DNA of 36,851 nucleotides from a bacterium (lineage in GTDB: Bacteria; Bacteroidota; Bacteroidia; Cytophagales; Cyclobacteriaceae): positions 1 through 36,851 of the forward strand of contig JANSWY010000043.1 in NCBI GenBank assembly GCA_024743255.1, read 5' to 3'. The notes below the pieces were generated by a model. That model was not told the DNA's origin and made no database searches. It worked only from the letters and a program-made list of their open reading frames with translations. Below are positions 33,732 to 36,851 of this stretch, one piece after another; within the stretch, counting starts at the first letter, position 1, and every line of letters starts with the position of its first letter. The translations under genes and the position numbers were made by a program.

Positions 33732-33743
33732 GTCTAATTAGAC
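33732..33743. promoter_or_regulatory. Perfect 12-bp palindrome between divergent genes
   Basis: GTCTAATTAGAC equals its own reverse complement. It sits between the exonuclease-GIY-YIG gene (start 33705, minus) and the TPR-like gene (start 33758, plus). A -7-like TAATTTTA (33744-33751) follows directly for the plus strand. A regulator bound here could control both genes, but a chance palindrome cannot be excluded. Confidence 0.4.
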
Positions 33744-33757
33744 TAATTTTACGAGAT

Positions 33758-34339
33758 ATGATTTCAAAGAGAATTCTATTTATACTTTTTATATTTTTCT
33801 GGTCATCGAACCTAATTGCTCAGGACTCAGACCCGAAGCTTCAGCTATATATTGATCAGGGTATAGAATTGATGCAACAAGAGAAGTATGCAGAAGCAGA
33901 CGAAAAATTCACTTTTGTCTTAGATAACTTAAGGCCTTTGCCAAGCAACGTGGCATTCTATTTTGGAAAAAACTCTTACCATCTTAACAGGTATAAACAA
34001 AGTATCAACTGGTTGAATAAATATATCCAGTTAAGAGGTGTGGATAGTCAATTTTACAGAGAAGCAAAAAAGTACCTGGAACTAGCCGAGCAAGGTTTCC
34101 TTACCGAAAACGAAACGGAATTAAATGAAATCAACCAGGATTTGGAAAATGATTTTGATTGCTATAGTCAAGAAAAAATGGTTTGCCCCGCTTGTAAAGG
34201 CTCTGGAGTTTTGATAAAACGAGGAGCCATGGAAGATGTATACCAAACTTGCCCATTCTCAGGTGGTGATGGATATCTTACATGTAAGGAATACAACTTA
34301 TATATGCGAGGTAAACTAAAGCCTCAAGAGTCCAACTAA
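33758..34339 (+). CDS. Secreted TPR-like protein with degenerate DnaJ-type zinc motif
   Basis: A 193-residue protein. The signal peptide is MISKRILFILFIFFWSSNLIAQ. Residues 30-110 hold helical repeats of TPR type (QGIELMQQEKYAEADEKF and ALxxxY-like NSYHLNRYKQSINWL). The C-terminal 60 residues resemble a DnaJ zinc finger, with one perfect knuckle CPACKGSG (143-150) and one broken one, CPFSGGDG (165-172), where the second cysteine is serine; C176 (YLTC) might replace it. The frame runs upstream to 33662, but the ATG at 33758 gives the signal peptide. The stop overlaps the convergent peptidase gene by 4 nt. Function is unknown; a scaffold or chaperone role is speculation. Confidence 0.7.
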   Translation: MISKRILFILFIFFWSSNLIAQDSDPKLQLYIDQGIELMQQEKYAEADEKFTFVLDNLRPLPSNVAFYFGKNSYHLNRYKQSINWLNKYIQLRGVDSQFYREAKKYLELAEQGFLTENETELNEINQDLENDFDCYSQEKMVCPACKGSGVLIKRGAMEDVYQTCPFSGGDGYLTCKEYNLYMRGKLKPQESN

Positions 34340-35637
34340 AATCCAGCTTCCATCATTAGAATCAAGTAGGCAAATTGCACTGCCTTGTAACCTTCTTTAT
34401 CCAACCACCATTCATTTAGAGAATGTGCTCCTCCTCCAACGCCTCCACGACCGATGGTAATTGCTGGAATGCCCATCGAGATCGGGATATTGGCATTTGT
34501 AGACCCTCTTGATAATGAAGGATCGATATCAAAGTAATCCAGTACTGCTAATGCATTTTGTACCAACGGTAGGTTTTCTGGCAATTCCCCTGATGGTCGG
34601 TTGCCTATTTCCAAAAGTTCTACTTCCAATTCCCTCCCAGACCTTTTGATATCATTCTGTTCTTTCAGTGCTTCAGTAACAGCAGCTCTTAGAATTTCAT
34701 CCATTTTATTCAATCTTATTGGATCGACAGACCTCATATCTACTTCCATCCATGAAGCAAAAGGAACGGAATTCACGGAAGTACCTCCTCCTATTCTCCC
34801 AATATTATAACTTGTTTTTGGACCTTCTTTAGTGTATTCATCTGCTGCAATTACAAATTTCTGTATTGCTGCTCCAAGAGCATGGTGTGGATTTACAATT
34901 CCAAAATTCCCCCAACTATGCCCCCCGGAACCTTTGAAAGTCACTCTATATCTTAATGAACCAAGTGCCTTATTGGTAATTCTACCTAAACCACCGCCAT
35001 CCACTGAAATCCATGAATCAACCTTTATTCCCTGATTACTAAAAATATATTTGACTCCACTCAAGTCTCCTAGACCTTCTTCACCAACACTTCCTATGAA
35101 ATACAAATTGGATGTAGGTTTCAACTTGCTTTGTTTCACTGTTCTTAAGACAGACAAAACAACAGCCAAACCTCTCGTATCATCTCCAATTCCAGGAGCA
35201 TACAATGTATCACCTAAAAATTGAACACTAACATCTGTATCTATAGGAAAAACAGTATCCAGGTGAGCATCAATTGCGACATATCTATCGTCTGTGCCTT
35301 TTAATAAACCTATAACATTCCCTGCAGCATCAATCCAGGCTGTGTCAACTCCATAGGTTTCCAAAAGTTTTTTGAAAGCTAATCCTCTATTATCCTCTTC
35401 AAATGGGGGTGCTGGTATTTCATTCAGGGCAATTAGTTCTTTATTAGACAACTCACTATCTGATTGAATGAATTCCAGATCAGCTTTTATAGATTTCTTG
35501 GATACCAAAGACTTGAAATTCTTCTTGTACTTGGCATCAACCTGAACCTTATTCAGGTTTTGAGCAACTAAAAACTGCGAATAGAAGACAAAAAAAGAAA
35601 GTGCGAACAGTTTAAGAAAGTCTCGTTTTAAAATCAT
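34336..35637 (-). CDS. Secreted M20 family metallopeptidase
   Basis: A peptidase of about 433 residues with an export signal (MILKRDFLKLFALSFFVFYS, ending near FLVAQ) from the ATG at 35637; the frame allows ATG at 35640 and 35646 too. Zinc-site motifs of M20 peptidases are seen: AIDAHLDT (first His and Asp), GIGDDTRG (bridging Asp), SVGEEGLGD (catalytic Glu pair), DGGGLG and the C-terminal GGGAHSLNEWW (last His). The dimerisation domain includes FKGSGGHSWGN. It is probably an aminoacyl- or dipeptide-hydrolysing enzyme in the periplasm; the substrate is unknown. The start overlaps nspC by about 26 nt, so it is likely read on the same mRNA. Confidence 0.88.
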   Translation of the reverse strand: MILKRDFLKLFALSFFVFYSQFLVAQNLNKVQVDAKYKKNFKSLVSKKSIKADLEFIQSDSELSNKELIALNEIPAPPFEEDNRGLAFKKLLETYGVDTAWIDAAGNVIGLLKGTDDRYVAIDAHLDTVFPIDTDVSVQFLGDTLYAPGIGDDTRGLAVVLSVLRTVKQSKLKPTSNLYFIGSVGEEGLGDLSGVKYIFSNQGIKVDSWISVDGGGLGRITNKALGSLRYRVTFKGSGGHSWGNFGIVNPHHALGAAIQKFVIAADEYTKEGPKTSYNIGRIGGGTSVNSVPFASWMEVDMRSVDPIRLNKMDEILRAAVTEALKEQNDIKRSGRELEVELLEIGNRPSGELPENLPLVQNALAVLDYFDIDPSLSRGSTNANIPISMGIPAITIGRGGVGGGAHSLNEWWLDKEGYKAVQFAYLILMMEAGF

Positions 35638-36748
35638 CATAGCCAAATGTACGAATTAATTCAAAAGTGTTATTTATCCTCCAGATACCTATTGAAGGGT
35701 GGGCAACACCATTAAATGTATTTGTTTTTACCATTGTATAATGGATCATATCATTGAAGACTAGTTGGTCCCCGATATTCAATGGTGTGGAAAATCCATA
35801 TTCTTCCAGATAATCACCCGCCAGACAACTTAGTCCACCAATTCTATATCTATGGTCGTCTTTTTGAGGATTTACGTTCGCATTGTGAATCAGAGGCCTA
35901 TAGGGCATCTCCAGGCAATCAGGCATGTGACACGTAAAAGAAGCATCTATAATTGCGGTATTGACACCTCCGTTTTCAACAATATCCAGCACCTGAGTTA
36001 CCAAATAACCAGTTTCCCATGCTATTGCACTGCCTGGTTCCAGAATAATATCTAAATCATATTTCTCCTTAAAGTTCTTAAGAATAGAAATCAAGTGATC
36101 AATATCATATCCCTCTCGTGTCATGAGGTGTCCTCCTCCGAAATTCACCCATTTTACCTGATGCAGAAATTTTCCGAACTTTAGTTCAAACTCTCGGAGT
36201 GTATTTTCAAGAGCAACAGAATCTGATTCGCAAAGAACATGGAAATGTAGGCCTTCAATACCTTCTGGAAGTTCATTCCCGAAATGTTTGGCTGTCATTC
36301 CCAATCTGGATTGAGGCGAAGAAGGGTTATATAAATCAGTCTCCACTTCTGAGTACTCTGGATTCACCCTGATTCCAATGGAACAGCCATTATCAATAGC
36401 CACTTGCTTATACTTCACAAGTTGATTTAAACTATTGAAAGTGATATGACTACTTTGCGAACAAATCTCAGGTATTTCTTCATCCCGATAAGCGACCATG
36501 TATGTATGGGATTTAACTCCCATTTCTTCAAAACACAATTGAACTTCATTCAAGGAACTTGCTGTAGCTCCGGCCAAATATTGCCTTACCATTGGAAAAG
36601 CACTCCACATTGCAAACCCTTTAAAGGCAAGAATTATCTCAACTCCTGCCTCATCCTGTACTTTTTTAAGTAACTCAAGATTTCTTTTAAGGAGTCTTTC
36701 TTCAAGCACAAAGCTTGGAGAAGTTATTTTTGAAAAGTCAATGGCCAT
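35612..36748 (-). CDS. nspC: Carboxynorspermidine decarboxylase
   Basis: A 378-residue PLP enzyme of the alanine racemase-fold decarboxylases that turns carboxy(nor)spermidine into (nor)spermidine. The PLP lysine is K43 in ILAFKGFAMWS. Other family parts are GIRVNPEYSEVETDLYNP, the LHFHVLCES strand, VNFGGGHLMTREGYD and the late GPSCLAGDY-type segment (here GGLSCLAGDYLEE). Length fits NspC. The gene overlaps the end of the upstream gene by one nucleotide (TAATG), and that gene's C-terminus looks like carboxynorspermidine dehydrogenase, so the pair makes spermidine. Confidence 0.95.
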   Translation of the reverse strand: MAIDFSKITSPSFVLEERLLKRNLELLKKVQDEAGVEIILAFKGFAMWSAFPMVRQYLAGATASSLNEVQLCFEEMGVKSHTYMVAYRDEEIPEICSQSSHITFNSLNQLVKYKQVAIDNGCSIGIRVNPEYSEVETDLYNPSSPQSRLGMTAKHFGNELPEGIEGLHFHVLCESDSVALENTLREFELKFGKFLHQVKWVNFGGGHLMTREGYDIDHLISILKNFKEKYDLDIILEPGSAIAWETGYLVTQVLDIVENGGVNTAIIDASFTCHMPDCLEMPYRPLIHNANVNPQKDDHRYRIGGLSCLAGDYLEEYGFSTPLNIGDQLVFNDMIHYTMVKTNTFNGVAHPSIGIWRINNTFELIRTFGYDDFKTRLS

Positions 36749-36851
36749 TAATCCAATTCCAGGTCTACACCTTTTAATTCATGCCATGGCAACCCATATT
36801 TGGTCAGGTTCTCAAGGAATGGATCAGGGTTAAATTCCTCTACATTGTATA
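36748..36851 (-). CDS. C-terminal end of a saccharopine dehydrogenase-family protein, probably carboxynorspermidine dehydrogenase (partial)
   Basis: The last 34 codons of a minus-strand frame enter the window from its right edge, ending in TAA at 36750-36748. The tail contains FNPDPFLENLTKYGLPW and ends in VDLELD. It resembles the C-terminus of saccharopine dehydrogenase-like carboxynorspermidine synthases, which make the substrate of NspC. The stop overlaps the nspC start. The identity is inferred mainly from this position, since only the very end is seen. Confidence 0.6.
   Translation of the reverse strand, partial: YNVEEFNPDPFLENLTKYGLPWHELKGVDLELD

Noticed and set aside
33662-33757. Longer N-terminus of the TPR-like protein
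   Set aside because: The extension would run into the divergent nuclease gene and hide a good signal peptide that begins at 33758.
1-36851. CRISPR arrays, tRNA or rRNA genes, insertion sequences, prophage or attachment sites
   Set aside because: No regularly spaced repeats, cloverleaf-like sequences, transposase motifs or integrase genes were seen. The gene content is ordinary chromosomal, with uniform base composition by eye.

Overview
The window is a stretch of Bacteroidota chromosome, most likely from a marine-type member of the Cytophagales, though the genus cannot be fixed from sequence alone. The evidence is a low GC content, a fused lpxC-fabZ gene, and a porX gene that regulates the type IX secretion system found only in this phylum. 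Seven genes also carry an exact TAnnTTTG element (the Bacteroidota -7 promoter box) just upstream. Coding density is very high, many genes overlap by 1-23 nt, and no gap without a gene exceeds about 240 nt. I see no tRNA, rRNA, CRISPR array, IS element or prophage. The content is mostly core and housekeeping.

Layout. 1-3300 (minus): a ligase-associated DNA damage module (Lhr-type helicase and PdeM phosphoesterase) with a secreted DUF2147 gene between the two. 3396-4826 (plus): a polytopic membrane protein that ends at a two-way terminator shared with hppA. 4879-8522 (minus): the membrane pyrophosphatase HppA, then folE and a COG0720 pterin synthase. 8610-10070 (plus): a CrtI-like FAD oxidoreductase, tail-to-tail with a minus-strand group (10048-13777) of a membrane protein, a winged-helix regulator, CreD and a B12-type radical SAM protein. 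Two nearly identical operators control that group. 13882-15535 (plus): APS reductase and a sugar epimerase. 15635-17796 (minus): fumarylacetoacetase and a flavin-reductase-like protein. 18034-21187 (plus): valS and a small META-like protein. 21184-24375 (minus): porX-tsaE-ald, all overlapping.

24425-28550 (plus): an HD phosphohydrolase, lpxC/fabZ, lpxA and an ABC ATPase, followed by a lipoprotein with a strong terminator and an orphan 168-residue gene. 29704-33705 (minus): acyP, deoC, a small basic secreted protein, hppD and an exonuclease-GIY-YIG fusion. 33758-34339 (plus): a secreted TPR-like protein with a degenerate DnaJ-type zinc motif. 34336-36851 (minus): a secreted M20 peptidase, nspC and the end of a carboxynorspermidine dehydrogenase gene.

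How the genes fit together. HppD and fumarylacetoacetase are two steps of tyrosine breakdown. FolE with a pterin synthase of the Cx5HGH type could make the tetrahydrobiopterin needed by a phenylalanine hydroxylase feeding that route (inference). LpxC/FabZ and LpxA begin lipid A synthesis, but lpxD is not in its usual neighbouring place. NspC and its upstream partner make spermidine by the carboxyspermidine route.

I did not find a clearly new defence or mobile system. The best leads are the duplicated CreD-operon operator, unusual ion-site residues and a C-terminal tail in HppA, the replaced catalytic histidine of the alanine-dehydrogenase-like protein, the DUF2147 gene inside the helicase/PdeM module, and several palindromes between divergent or upstream of metabolic genes.
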